NCBI RefSeq assembly: GCF_900116605.1
Contig: NZ_FPBC01000002.1
Location: 248,001 to 312,000, forward strand
Reading direction: 5' to 3'
Source of the DNA: Pseudomonas marincola
GTDB lineage: Bacteria; Pseudomonadota; Gammaproteobacteria; Pseudomonadales; Pseudomonadaceae
Length of the DNA stretch: 64,000 nt
Below, piece by piece: positions 44,894 to 53,452 of this stretch. Under the pieces are notes generated by a model. That model was not told the origin of the DNA. It worked only from the letters and a program-made list of their open reading frames with translations, and did no database searches. Positions within the stretch are counted from its first letter, which is position 1. Each line of letters starts with the position of its first letter. Position numbers and translations under genes: made by a program.

Positions 44894-46171
44894 CTACGGG
44901 GTTTTATCGGGATGCTGTGCTGCCACCAGCTTGGCCACACGGGCTGCCAGCGTTTGGTGTGCAACTGCCGAATTCACGCGCAGTACGTTCGATTGCACAA
45001 CTACCAGATAGTGATACTTACGCTGCTTGGCGGGTGACTCGACAATCGCCAGTGAGGCGAGCAAGTTGCGTTTATTGCCTTTGTATTTGCCGCAGCTAAA
45101 GCCGGCTTCTTTTACGCAGCTGTAGAGCGAGCCAGATTTGAAGTAAATCGCATCGCCATACATATTGGGGTGCGAGGCATAACGAATCCGCCGTTCTGTG
45201 AGATACATCAAACGCTTGATTTCGATACTGGAAAACTGATCAACCAGTTGCCCGGCTTCCATCAGGTAGAGCAGTTTCATCAACTCGCGACTGGTGCCGT
45301 AACTGCTGGTGCCGGGAATACGTTGCTTACCGGTTCGGGTAAAAAAGCTGCCTTGGCGCAGTTTGCTGGTATCAATGCCCAACTCAATCAGCGGCGCATT
45401 CATGGCGTTTAGAAACACCTCGCCCAATTGTTTCTTGGGGGTGTTCTTCAGGTATGCCGCGCTTTCGTTACTCGGGGCGGGATAGCGCTTACCGAAGTGG
45501 CTCATCAATACCAGTTCTCGTTGCACCATAGCCGCGGCTGAGTTGGAACTGGGTGACAGCATCCAGTCGAGGTATTCGTAAAGATTACCGCTGTCACCGG
45601 GGCGCAGTGGTGCGCGGCGCAAGGTGCGTTTTTCGACATTCCAGAATCGCACGGTGTGACTGTCGCGCAGGCTGAACGAGTCGGCTACCACGCGGGTGTC
45701 TTTCAGAATCGCCTGGCGCTTGGCCGTGTCGTCGGGGTAGATGTCGCGCAGTTTGGCGAACAGGGCAACTGCGACCAGCATTTTCCCTACGCTGCCGACG
45801 TTATCGCGAAAGCCTGGATTATGTTCTGCATACAGCGGTTTATCGGGGTCGGATAAATCCAGCAGGCTGATGCTGTAACGGCTGGGTTGAGACGGTATTA
45901 ATTTGCCAAGCTTTGCACTCAACTGGCGGTCTACGTTGGGCAATTTAACGGCGTTCTGTTGAGTGTCGAGCAAGCGCGGCATCACCGCTGGAGTGAGGAG
46001 TCTGGCGCCTTCATAGAGTTTTTTGCCTTTGATTAACCCTGCATCACCCAGGCGGTAATATTCCAAACGGCGGATGCCGGTTTCGGGGTAGCCATCGACG
46101 GGATAGGCGTAACTGAGGTCGGCGCTCAGCGTCAGTAAGCAGGCGCTAATACCACGCAAAAAATACTTCAT
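44894..46171 (-). CDS. Exported serine hydrolase, beta-lactamase/transpeptidase fold (operon gene 2)
   Basis: A 425-residue protein with a signal peptide (MKYFLRGISACLLTLSADLSYA) and about 70 extra residues before the catalytic domain. Motifs in order are SxxK at Ser127-Val-Gly-Lys130 (NVGSVGKML), S-S-N at 208-210 (SPSSNSAA), and KSGS at 345-348 (IYFKSGSLYSC). A CGKYKGNKRN basic stretch follows. Unlike gene 4 it is longer and more divergent, so the two are not recent duplicates. The frame opens at 46183, but the ATG at 46171 has GAGG at 6 bases and begins the signal peptide. It starts 24 bases after the dikinase-like gene stops. Substrate is unknown. Confidence 0.8.
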   Translation of the reverse strand: MKYFLRGISACLLTLSADLSYAYPVDGYPETGIRRLEYYRLGDAGLIKGKKLYEGARLLTPAVMPRLLDTQQNAVKLPNVDRQLSAKLGKLIPSQPSRYSISLLDLSDPDKPLYAEHNPGFRDNVGSVGKMLVAVALFAKLRDIYPDDTAKRQAILKDTRVVADSFSLRDSHTVRFWNVEKRTLRRAPLRPGDSGNLYEYLDWMLSPSSNSAAAMVQRELVLMSHFGKRYPAPSNESAAYLKNTPKKQLGEVFLNAMNAPLIELGIDTSKLRQGSFFTRTGKQRIPGTSSYGTSRELMKLLYLMEAGQLVDQFSSIEIKRLMYLTERRIRYASHPNMYGDAIYFKSGSLYSCVKEAGFSCGKYKGNKRNLLASLAIVESPAKQRKYHYLVVVQSNVLRVNSAVAHQTLAARVAKLVAAQHPDKTP

Positions 46172-46195
46172 GTTGGGCCTCATTCCTTGAGCGAA

Positions 46196-49156
46196 TTATT
46201 CAGTGGGGCGTTTCAGGTCGACGGTTTTATGGGCGCTTTTGTTTAGCGCTTGATCCAGTCGCGTCAGACGGGTATCGAGGCTCGAAACCTTTGATTCCAC
46301 CAGCGGGCGAATCTGAAACAGCACGAATTGCTCATTGAGAAAGCCGAACTCGACATCGGCAATGGCGTGCGGATCATCGCTGAACCATTGGCCGACGTTA
46401 TTGCTGAAGGTGATCAAATCCTTAACATTGCCTGCGCTCAACTGCCGGGCTTTACCGCTCGCAGGCACTTGTGTGGCCCCACCGGTTTTCAGCAGTACGG
46501 TTTTGTAAGGGGCGGTGGCACTGGTATGCAGGTCGACATGGGCGCTGGCTTTATCAATCAGCACGCTTTGTGCGGACAATCCATCGACTCCGCCGGATAC
46601 GCCCTCATTGAGAACCACCGTGAGCTTGTCGGGCTGCTGATTGAACACATCTGTTGTGACCAGTACGCCGGATTTATCCGACGCCACACTCTTGTGCAGC
46701 AGGATCGCAGTGTAGACGTGCTCCGGCTGGTTCATGCGGGCTTGCCGCCAGCCGAATGCGCGCTCACTGAAAGGCGATGCCCAAACTTCGCGGATCGCGT
46801 GCAAGATCACGTCGAAGCCAACCGCATTGGTCACGGTTAAATTTAAACCCGCGCCAGTGAAGCCGGGTAAGTCTTCAACATTGGTGTCGCTGCGCACGAA
46901 TACGCCGTAGCTGCCATCGGGGCCGAACTCTCGGCGCATTTTGCGTTTCAAGTCGGCGACAAATACAGGGTCAAGTTTGACCGTCATAAACCAACTGCGC
47001 AGCTCGCTGAGCATCTTTCGCCGTGCTTGCGTTTTGGCGGTGCCGTGCAAGGTTTTAAGCGTTTTATATTGACTGCGAATCCACTCAAACATGCTCACGC
47101 CACTGGCATGTTGATTGTCGTCGAGCAGTTTTCTGAAGGTGCCAAATGGAATGGCCAAGCCAGGTGATACCTGGCCTGGGAACTGCTGACTCAACTGCGC
47201 CACCTTCGCCGCTTTAGGGCCAACGCTGACGCCTGAGTCGCTACTGTCTAAGTCTTTAGTTGAGCGCGCCAGGGTTTGTGTTAAATCGAGTTTGTCGGCA
47301 TCGACAGTGATGGTCACGACACTTTTCTGTTGGCCTGCGCTGGTCTGGTTGATGGCTTCATTGGCTGCCAGTTGACGAACCTCAACCACGCCGCCCGCAC
47401 TGGCGAGTAACTCAATACGTTGACCGTAATGCGGTTTCAATTTGGCTAATAATTGCGGGCCGACGACCACATTGGGCACGCCCAGATTCCGCGCGAGCAA
47501 TTGCACATGTGACAGTTGGTTGCCCTCAAAAGCGGTGAGCAAGCCGGTGACAGCGGGTAAATCCGCCAACGTTTCGGGCACAACCAGAATCAGCCCTTCA
47601 GGTGGCGTGCGTTTAGCCGCGAGCATTTGCGGTGTCAGTAGCAGGCCGCGGGCAACGCCGGGATTGAGTACGCGAAACCCGCGACTAACTGGCGCTTTAA
47701 AGAGGCGATGGCTGATACCACTGAGACGTGATGAGTCTTTATTCAGTTGGTTGAGGACCGCGGTGTATATCAGCAGCGGCGAGCCGCGTAATCGATCCGG
47801 AATATAGTCATGCGCTTTGGGTTCGATCTGGCTGAAGCGTTGCACTTGGCCTTGGAAAAAGAACTGCAAGCGCCGCTCAGCCCAGACGGGGACGCGATCA
47901 AGGTCTTTTAACAAGCGTTGATAGGCGGCCAGGGTTAATTCTTTATCCGCTGATTTCTGTGCTTGTTGGATACTGCTGTCGGCCTGTTGCAGCTCAGCCT
48001 CCGTGAGCAAACCGACGCCGTAAAGCATGTCGTGGCTGGCCGCTAGCAGGTTGAGCAAGTCAGCGCGACTCATGCGGGATAATGTGTCGGGTGAGGCCAG
48101 TAATTGGCGACCTTTGGCAAAGACGATTTGCTCAAGTTGGGCGACTTGGTTGAACCTCTCAATACGGTTTTTGGGCGATTGCTCAATTTGCTCGCGTAGT
48201 TTCTTGCTGGCGCTTGCCAGCACTTGATACTGCTGACTTGGTGTTTTGGCTGCAGACCACTGCTGCGCAAGCGAGGCAAAGATCGCCGGTTGGCTCTGGG
48301 CTAAATCAGCCACCACTTGGCTGATGCGCTCAAAGGCAAATATTGAGTCGATATTGGCCGCGAGGGTGAGCATCTGCTTGTGCACGCTGCGCCCTTGGTA
48401 ATCGCGGGCAAACTCGCGCACGCGCTGTGCATCTTTAGCATCGAGTTTGCCGTGGATCTTATTGCGCAGCGTGCCAAAGCGTGGCACTTGGTTTTGTATC
48501 GCCACCGCACTGCTGCGCACGGTGCTTAACAGTTGTTGGTCGCCACGGGTTGAGGGCAGGTTTTTGACTGCTTCTAATATCAGGGCGTAGCGCTCGGCTA
48601 TCGGTTGGTTCGCAGCCGTGAGGCGGGTCAGAATCTGGTTGCCGACACGCTCCTCGCTTTCTATCTGAAATGCGCCACGATAGAAGCGTGCTTTGCGCAG
48701 AATCCATCCGTCATCGACGTTAAGTAAGAATTGCTCGATCAGAATGGCTTGTAATTCACCGTCTGGCGAATAGTGCTCAGCGATGGATTTGGCGTCAGCA
48801 TCGGCGAGTACATTGGCGATCAGGAATCCAGACTGGCGCATCTTTTTAGTTTTAGCGCTCCACTCACCATGCTGTTCACCGCCGCGCTTGCCGCAAGCGT
48901 ATGGTTTGGGCGGTAGCACACGGCCGTCGGCGCAAAACCAGCGCAGCCGCGCAAATGGGCCGCGTGGCAAGGTTTTCATCTGGGTAATCCACGTGCGGTA
49001 TTGGCTGGCCTGCAGCGCACTAACCTTGGTTTCAGTGCTGACAGGTGCAGCATTGAGACCGCTACTGACCGCTAGAACCAGCGAAATCAGTGCACTCCGA
49101 GTGGCGTGGGCGAGCAAACCTGGGGCGTTTTTCTGCGGACGAGCAGATACGTTCAT
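46196..49156 (-). CDS. Exported glucan-water-dikinase-like phosphotransferase (operon gene 1)
   Basis: A 986-residue protein starting with an arginine-containing signal peptide (MNVSARPQKNAPGLL, then hydrophobic ALISLVLAVSS to about residue 35). Residues 40-490 are helical and unrecognised. A swivelling phosphohistidine domain follows, with His550 in FEGNQLSHVQLLARNLGVP. A PEP/pyruvate-kinase-type ATP-grasp domain comes last: GPKAAKVAQLS (646), SPGLAIPFGTFRKLLDD, VRSDTNVEDLPGFTGAG (754) and DVEFGF...QIRPL (934). This His-before-ATP order, the LSHV motif and the IPFGTF motif match alpha-glucan water dikinases better than PpsA or PPDK. The start at 49156 has AGGGA at 7 bases. Activity, substrate and localisation are inferences. 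Confidence 0.78.
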   Translation of the reverse strand: MNVSARPQKNAPGLLAHATRSALISLVLAVSSGLNAAPVSTETKVSALQASQYRTWITQMKTLPRGPFARLRWFCADGRVLPPKPYACGKRGGEQHGEWSAKTKKMRQSGFLIANVLADADAKSIAEHYSPDGELQAILIEQFLLNVDDGWILRKARFYRGAFQIESEERVGNQILTRLTAANQPIAERYALILEAVKNLPSTRGDQQLLSTVRSSAVAIQNQVPRFGTLRNKIHGKLDAKDAQRVREFARDYQGRSVHKQMLTLAANIDSIFAFERISQVVADLAQSQPAIFASLAQQWSAAKTPSQQYQVLASASKKLREQIEQSPKNRIERFNQVAQLEQIVFAKGRQLLASPDTLSRMSRADLLNLLAASHDMLYGVGLLTEAELQQADSSIQQAQKSADKELTLAAYQRLLKDLDRVPVWAERRLQFFFQGQVQRFSQIEPKAHDYIPDRLRGSPLLIYTAVLNQLNKDSSRLSGISHRLFKAPVSRGFRVLNPGVARGLLLTPQMLAAKRTPPEGLILVVPETLADLPAVTGLLTAFEGNQLSHVQLLARNLGVPNVVVGPQLLAKLKPHYGQRIELLASAGGVVEVRQLAANEAINQTSAGQQKSVVTITVDADKLDLTQTLARSTKDLDSSDSGVSVGPKAAKVAQLSQQFPGQVSPGLAIPFGTFRKLLDDNQHASGVSMFEWIRSQYKTLKTLHGTAKTQARRKMLSELRSWFMTVKLDPVFVADLKRKMRREFGPDGSYGVFVRSDTNVEDLPGFTGAGLNLTVTNAVGFDVILHAIREVWASPFSERAFGWRQARMNQPEHVYTAILLHKSVASDKSGVLVTTDVFNQQPDKLTVVLNEGVSGGVDGLSAQSVLIDKASAHVDLHTSATAPYKTVLLKTGGATQVPASGKARQLSAGNVKDLITFSNNVGQWFSDDPHAIADVEFGFLNEQFVLFQIRPLVESKVSSLDTRLTRLDQALNKSAHKTVDLKRPTE

Positions 49157-49445
49157 GAACAATCCCTGTTCTGTGCAGCCTGACGGCCTGCGTGCGGTAT
49201 TGCAGGGCCGGGCACGCACATGAGAGCCCGGCCATACAGTTGAATCCGGCGTGGCCTTCCTGGCCGCGCAAGCATCTTGGGGTTGCAGCAATGGGCGAAC
49301 GGTTCGCGGCAGGATTTATCCTAATACCCTGCGCGCACTGCGTTGCGCCATGGTCGCACAGCGATTGGTTACTGCCTATGCAATGGGTGGAGACCTCGTC
49401 GAATGGTCTGTAGTGGGCGTTAGCAAGCCAAACGCCCACCGTCTC
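49157..49445. promoter_or_regulatory. Intergenic region upstream of the dikinase operon
   Basis: These 289 bp lie between the end of dppF and the start of the dikinase-like gene, both on the minus strand. No gene is supported. The inverted repeat at 49413-49439 is the main structure and probably marks the end of the dpp transcript. The operon promoter must lie in the remainder, but I could not place boxes. Confidence 0.45.
49413..49439 (-). terminator. Hairpin downstream of dppF
   Basis: GTGGGCGTT / AACGCCCAC, a 9-bp stem with a 9-base loop, seven bases after the dppF stop. There is no U-run on the dppF strand, so it is a candidate terminator or end protector. Confidence 0.5.
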
Positions 49446-50432
49446 TCAGCTGTTTATGACCTCGACGTGATGGCAGGCCACTTGCCGCGAGTCAATCAGG
49501 CGCAGCTCGGGCAGCGATTGTTCGCACAACTCGGTCGCATGCGGGCAACGCTTGTGAAATGCACAGCCCGATGGCGGATTGAGCGGGTTGGGCAGTTCGC
49601 CGACGATCTTGATTTTCGGTTTGTTCGGGTCAGCGTGAATGGCCGGCGTCGCCGAGAGCAGGGCTTTGGTGTAAGGGTGCAACGGCCGTTGGTAAATCAG
49701 CTCGCTGGGGCCCATTTCCGCCGGACGCCCCAAGTACATGACCAGCACATCATCGGCCACATGGCGCACCACGGAAAGGTTGTGCGAGATAAACACATAG
49801 CCGGTGTTGAACTCCTCTTGCAGGTCCATGAACAGGTTGAGCACCTGCGCCTGAATCGACACGTCCAGCGCCGAGGTGGGTTCATCGGCAACCAGTACCT
49901 TGGGCTGCAAAATCATGGCCCGGGCCAGGGCAATACGTTGGCGCTGACCGCCGGAGAACATGTGCGGGTAACGTTGGTAATGCTCGGGACGCAGGCCAAC
50001 TTGTTGCATCATTGCCTGTACTTTTTCGCGGCGCTCGCTGCGTGACAATTGGGTGTTGATCAGCAGCGGCTCGGCCAGCTGATCACCAATCTTCTGTCGT
50101 GGATTAAGCGAGGCATAAGGGTTCTGGAAAATCATCTGCACATCGCGGCGCAAGCTCTTGCGTTGTGCCTTGCTCGCACCGGCGACTTCTTGCCCGGCGA
50201 TTTTCAGGGAGCCTGAACTGGGTTCTTCAATCAGCGTGAGTGCGCGGGCCAAAGTGGATTTTCCGCAGCCGGACTCGCCGACCACCGCCAGGGTTTTGCC
50301 CGCTTCAAGTTCAAACGATACGCCATTGAGTGCGCGCACTTCGGCGCTCGGCTGGAACAAGCCACGGGACACCGAATAGTGGCGCGTGAGGTCACGGGCG
50401 GTGAGTACAGTCTGGGTTGGCGTGGTGCTCAT
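49446..50432 (-). CDS. dppF: Dipeptide ABC transporter ATP-binding subunit DppF
   Basis: ABC ATPase of 328 aa that powers the dipeptide/oligopeptide importer. Visible motifs are Walker A GESGCGKST, the signature region SGGQRQRIALARAM, Walker B VLVADEPTSALD and the H-loop HNLSVV. The C-terminal oligopeptide-transporter extension contains cysteines (GCAFHKRCPHATELC). It overlaps the dppD stop by one base and is the last gene of the cluster. The start overlap shows translational coupling with DppD, with which it is expected to form the heterodimer. Confidence 0.95.
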   Translation of the reverse strand: MSTTPTQTVLTARDLTRHYSVSRGLFQPSAEVRALNGVSFELEAGKTLAVVGESGCGKSTLARALTLIEEPSSGSLKIAGQEVAGASKAQRKSLRRDVQMIFQNPYASLNPRQKIGDQLAEPLLINTQLSRSERREKVQAMMQQVGLRPEHYQRYPHMFSGGQRQRIALARAMILQPKVLVADEPTSALDVSIQAQVLNLFMDLQEEFNTGYVFISHNLSVVRHVADDVLVMYLGRPAEMGPSELIYQRPLHPYTKALLSATPAIHADPNKPKIKIVGELPNPLNPPSGCAFHKRCPHATELCEQSLPELRLIDSRQVACHHVEVINS

Positions 50433-51406
50433 TACGCCACCTCCGAATTCAGATTAAGCGGATAAAAGCAGCGCACGGCGCCGTGGGCATGAGGAACCAG
50501 ATCGGGTCGTTGGGCTTTACAGTCGGCTTGTGCATATGGGCAGCGCGGCGATAACAGGCAGCCGTGCGGTCGATCGAAGCGCCCGGGCACAATGCCTGGC
50601 AATGTGGCCAGCCGCTTGGCGCCCAGCGAGTGCTCCGGGATCGCCTTGAGCAGTGCTTCGGTATACGGATGCTTGGGGCTGTCGAACAGCATCGGCACAT
50701 GGCCCAGTTCTACCGCTTGCCCGGCGTACATCACGCATACGCGCTGAGCGGTTTCGGCGACTACGGCGAGGTCGTGAGTAATCAGCACCAACGCCATGTT
50801 TTGTTCGCGCTGCAAATCGAGCAGCAGCTCCATGATCTGCGCCTGAATCGTCACATCGAGTGCGGTGGTTGGCTCGTCGGCGATCAGCAGTTTCGGCTCG
50901 GCGGCAATCGCCATGGCAATGGCCACACGTTGGCTCATGCCGCCAGAAAGTTGGTGCGGATAGGCATCGAGGCGGCTGGCGGCAGCGGGTATTTCTACCC
51001 GTTCGAGGAGTTGCAGGGCGCGTGCGCGAGCAGCTTTGCCCTTGAGGCCCAGATGCTGCTGCAGCACTTCTTCAATCTGATAACCCACGGTGAAGCTGGG
51101 GTTGAGCGCGGTCATGGGGTCCTGAAACACCATCGACAAATCCTTGCCGACAATCTTGCGCCGTTGCTTGCCTTTGAGGCTGAGCATGTCGTGACCGTCG
51201 AACTGCAGCTGATCCGCCTTGACGATGCCGGGGGCTTCGATCAAGCCCATTAGCGCCATCATGGTGACCGACTTGCCCGAACCGGACTCGCCGACAATCG
51301 CCAGCACTTCGCCTTCGTTGACCTCGATATCGAGGCCGTCGACTACCGGCACTGCGTTAGCGTCACCGAAGCGCACGCTGAGATTCTTGATGTTAAGCAA
51401 ACTCAT
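50432..51406 (-). CDS. dppD: Dipeptide ABC transporter ATP-binding subunit DppD
   Basis: ABC ATPase of 324 aa, partner of DppF. It has Walker A GESGSGKS, the signature [14 protein letters not shown], Walker [13 protein letters not shown] and the C-terminal cysteine-containing extension ([15 protein letters not shown]). The frame is open to 51451, but ATG 51406 has GAGGAG at 6 bases and begins at [14 protein letters not shown], the usual first strand. It starts 10 bases after dppC ends. Peptide specificity is set by the binding proteins encoded upstream. Confidence 0.95.
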   Translation of the reverse strand: MSLLNIKNLSVRFGDANAVPVVDGLDIEVNEGEVLAIVGESGSGKSVTMMALMGLIEAPGIVKADQLQFDGHDMLSLKGKQRRKIVGKDLSMVFQDPMTALNPSFTVGYQIEEVLQQHLGLKGKAARARALQLLERVEIPAAASRLDAYPHQLSGGMSQRVAIAMAIAAEPKLLIADEPTTALDVTIQAQIMELLLDLQREQNMALVLITHDLAVVAETAQRVCVMYAGQAVELGHVPMLFDSPKHPYTEALLKAIPEHSLGAKRLATLPGIVPGRFDRPHGCLLSPRCPYAQADCKAQRPDLVPHAHGAVRCFYPLNLNSEVA

Positions 51407-51416
51407 GTCGGGCTCC

Positions 51417-52328
51417 TCAGACTGCGTTCTTGAGTTTCGGGTCGAGTGCATCGCGCAGCCCGTCGCCCATCAGGTTGATCGCCAGCACACTAAGCAGAAT
51501 CGCCAGCCCCGGCAGCGTTACCACCCACCAGGCCCGCTCGATATAGTCGCGTGCCGAGGCCAGCATGGTGCCCCACTCAGGTGTTGGCGGTTGTACGCCA
51601 AGACCGAGGAAACCCAGCGCCGCGGCGTCGAGAATTGCCGAGGAAAAGCTCAGGGTTGCCTGCACGATAAGCGGCGCCATGCAATTGGGCAGCACGGTGA
51701 CGAACATCAAGCGCAGCAGACCTGATCCGGCCAGGCGCGAGGCGGTGACATAGTCGCGATTCAATTCGCTCATCACCGCCGCGCGAGTCAGGCGTACGTA
51801 AGAGGGCAGCGACACAATCGCGATCGCCACCACAGTGTTGATCAGGCCAGGGCCAAGAATGGCGACGATTGCCACGGCCAGCAGCAAGGATGGCAACGCC
51901 AGCATGACGTCCATCAAGCGCATGATTGAGGGGCCAAGCAGGCGCGGGAAGAACCCGGCGACAAGCCCGAGCAATATGCCCGGCAGCATCGACAACAGTA
52001 CCGAAGCCAGGCCGATCATCAAGGACAGGCGAGCACCGTGAATCAGCCTTGAGAGCATGTCGCGGCCGAGTTCGTCGGTGCCGAGCAGAAACTGCATCTG
52101 GCCGCCTTCAAGCCAGGACGGTGGCGTGAGCAGAAAATCACGGAATTGCTCGCTGGGGTTGTAAGGCGCAAGCCATGGTGCGAACAGCGCGCAGATAATC
52201 ATGCCAATCATGAACAGCAGGCCGGCAACAGCGCCCTTGTTGTGGGCAAATGCCTGCCAGAATTCTTTTAACGGTGAAGGGTAAAGCAGGCTCTGATCGA
52301 CTGCTTCCGGTGTCGTTGAGTGAGTCAT
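51417..52328 (-). CDS. dppC: Dipeptide ABC transporter permease DppC
   Basis: Inner-membrane permease of 303 aa with about six helices, an N-terminal OppC-type domain ([17 protein letters not shown]) and the EAA-loop region ([17 protein letters not shown]) that contacts the ATPases. The C-terminus [16 protein letters not shown] is a DppC hallmark. A TAAGGAGG site precedes the ATG. It follows dppB by 12 bases and precedes dppD by 10, in the standard B-C-D-F order. Confidence 0.95.
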   Translation of the reverse strand: MTHSTTPEAVDQSLLYPSPLKEFWQAFAHNKGAVAGLLFMIGMIICALFAPWLAPYNPSEQFRDFLLTPPSWLEGGQMQFLLGTDELGRDMLSRLIHGARLSLMIGLASVLLSMLPGILLGLVAGFFPRLLGPSIMRLMDVMLALPSLLLAVAIVAILGPGLINTVVAIAIVSLPSYVRLTRAAVMSELNRDYVTASRLAGSGLLRLMFVTVLPNCMAPLIVQATLSFSSAILDAAALGFLGLGVQPPTPEWGTMLASARDYIERAWWVVTLPGLAILLSVLAINLMGDGLRDALDPKLKNAV

Positions 52329-52340
52329 GTTCAGGCCTCC

Positions 52341-53351
52341 TTAGCGCTGATGGCGAATGCGTGGGTTGGCCAGACCGTAGAGAATATCCACGATAAAGTT
52401 GACCAGAATGACCAGGCAGGCGATGAGCAAAATGCCGTTCTGGACCACTGGGTAATCACGCGCGCCAATCGACTCGATCAGCCACTTGCCGATGCCCGGC
52501 CAGGAGAAAATGGTTTCGGTGAGCACCGCGCCCGCGAGCAGGGCGCCAATTTGCAGGCCGAACACGGTCAGCACCGGAATCAGTGCGTTGCGCAGGCCGT
52601 GAATAAATACCACGCGCGCCGGCGATAAACCTTTGGCGCGGGCGGTGCGCACGTAGTCTTCACGCAGCACTTCGAGCATGGCCGAGCGGGTCATGCGGGC
52701 GATTACTGCTAGTGGGATTGTGCCAAGCACCACCGCCGGCAGGATCAGGTGGCGCAGGGCGCTGACAAACGCGCCTTCTTCATCGGACAGCAAGGTGTCG
52801 ATAAGCATGAAACCGGTGCGCGGTTCGATGTCGTAGAGCAGGTCGATACGCCCCGAAACCGGCGTCCAGCCGAGCCACACCGAGAAGAACATGATCAGCA
52901 GCAGGCCCCACCAGAAAATCGGCATGGAGTAGCCCGCCAGCGATATGCCCATCACCCCGTGATCGAATAATGAGCCGCGCTTGAGCGCCGCAATAACCCC
53001 GGCAATCAGCCCCAGCGTACCGGCGAACAATAATGCTGCCAGCGACAGTTCGAGGGTGGCCGGAAACAGCGTGGTGAACTCGTGCCAGACGCTTTCGCGG
53101 GTACGCAGAGACTCGCCCAGATCGCCTTGGGCGAGGTTGCCGATATAGTCGAAATACTGCGTGTAAAGCGGTTTGTCCAAGCCCAGACGGTGCAGGGCTT
53201 CGGCGTGCATGGCGGGGTCTACGCGACGCTCGCCCATCATCACTTCCACCGGGTCTCCGGGGATCATTCTGATGAGGGCAAAGGTGAGTAGAGTCACGCC
53301 GAAAAAGGTGGGGATCAGCAGTCCCAGACGTCTGGCTATGAAGGACAACAT
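52341..53351 (-). CDS. dppB: Dipeptide ABC transporter permease DppB
   Basis: Inner-membrane permease of 336 aa with an N-terminal FIARRLGLLIPTFFGVTLLTF segment split by the typical LxxxIPxxxG pattern, MIPGDPVEVMMGE, about six helices and the ATPase-contact loop EVLREDYVRTARAKGL. It ends in NFIVDILYGLANPRIRHQ. It lies 101 bp downstream of the second binding-protein gene and may be reached by read-through from it. Confidence 0.95.
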   Translation of the reverse strand: MLSFIARRLGLLIPTFFGVTLLTFALIRMIPGDPVEVMMGERRVDPAMHAEALHRLGLDKPLYTQYFDYIGNLAQGDLGESLRTRESVWHEFTTLFPATLELSLAALLFAGTLGLIAGVIAALKRGSLFDHGVMGISLAGYSMPIFWWGLLLIMFFSVWLGWTPVSGRIDLLYDIEPRTGFMLIDTLLSDEEGAFVSALRHLILPAVVLGTIPLAVIARMTRSAMLEVLREDYVRTARAKGLSPARVVFIHGLRNALIPVLTVFGLQIGALLAGAVLTETIFSWPGIGKWLIESIGARDYPVVQNGILLIACLVILVNFIVDILYGLANPRIRHQR

Positions 53352-53452
53352 GGTTAGAGGAAACTCCAGCGGTTTATTCGGGCAGCACTGCGTGGTGCAG
53401 CATTGTTGTTGTGCGTGTGTGGTGACAGTCGTGGTTTATCAGGTCGTTGCTT

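Noticed and set aside
42280..46171. Annotation of the serine hydrolases as antibiotic-resistance beta-lactamases
   Set aside because: The SxxK, SxN and KSG motifs are shared with peptidases and carboxypeptidases, and no class-specific omega-loop signature was found. Context does not suggest resistance.
46196..49156. Annotation as phosphoenolpyruvate synthase or pyruvate phosphate dikinase
   Set aside because: The ATP-grasp domain is C-terminal to the phosphohistidine domain, no PEP-binding TIM barrel is present, and there is a signal peptide.
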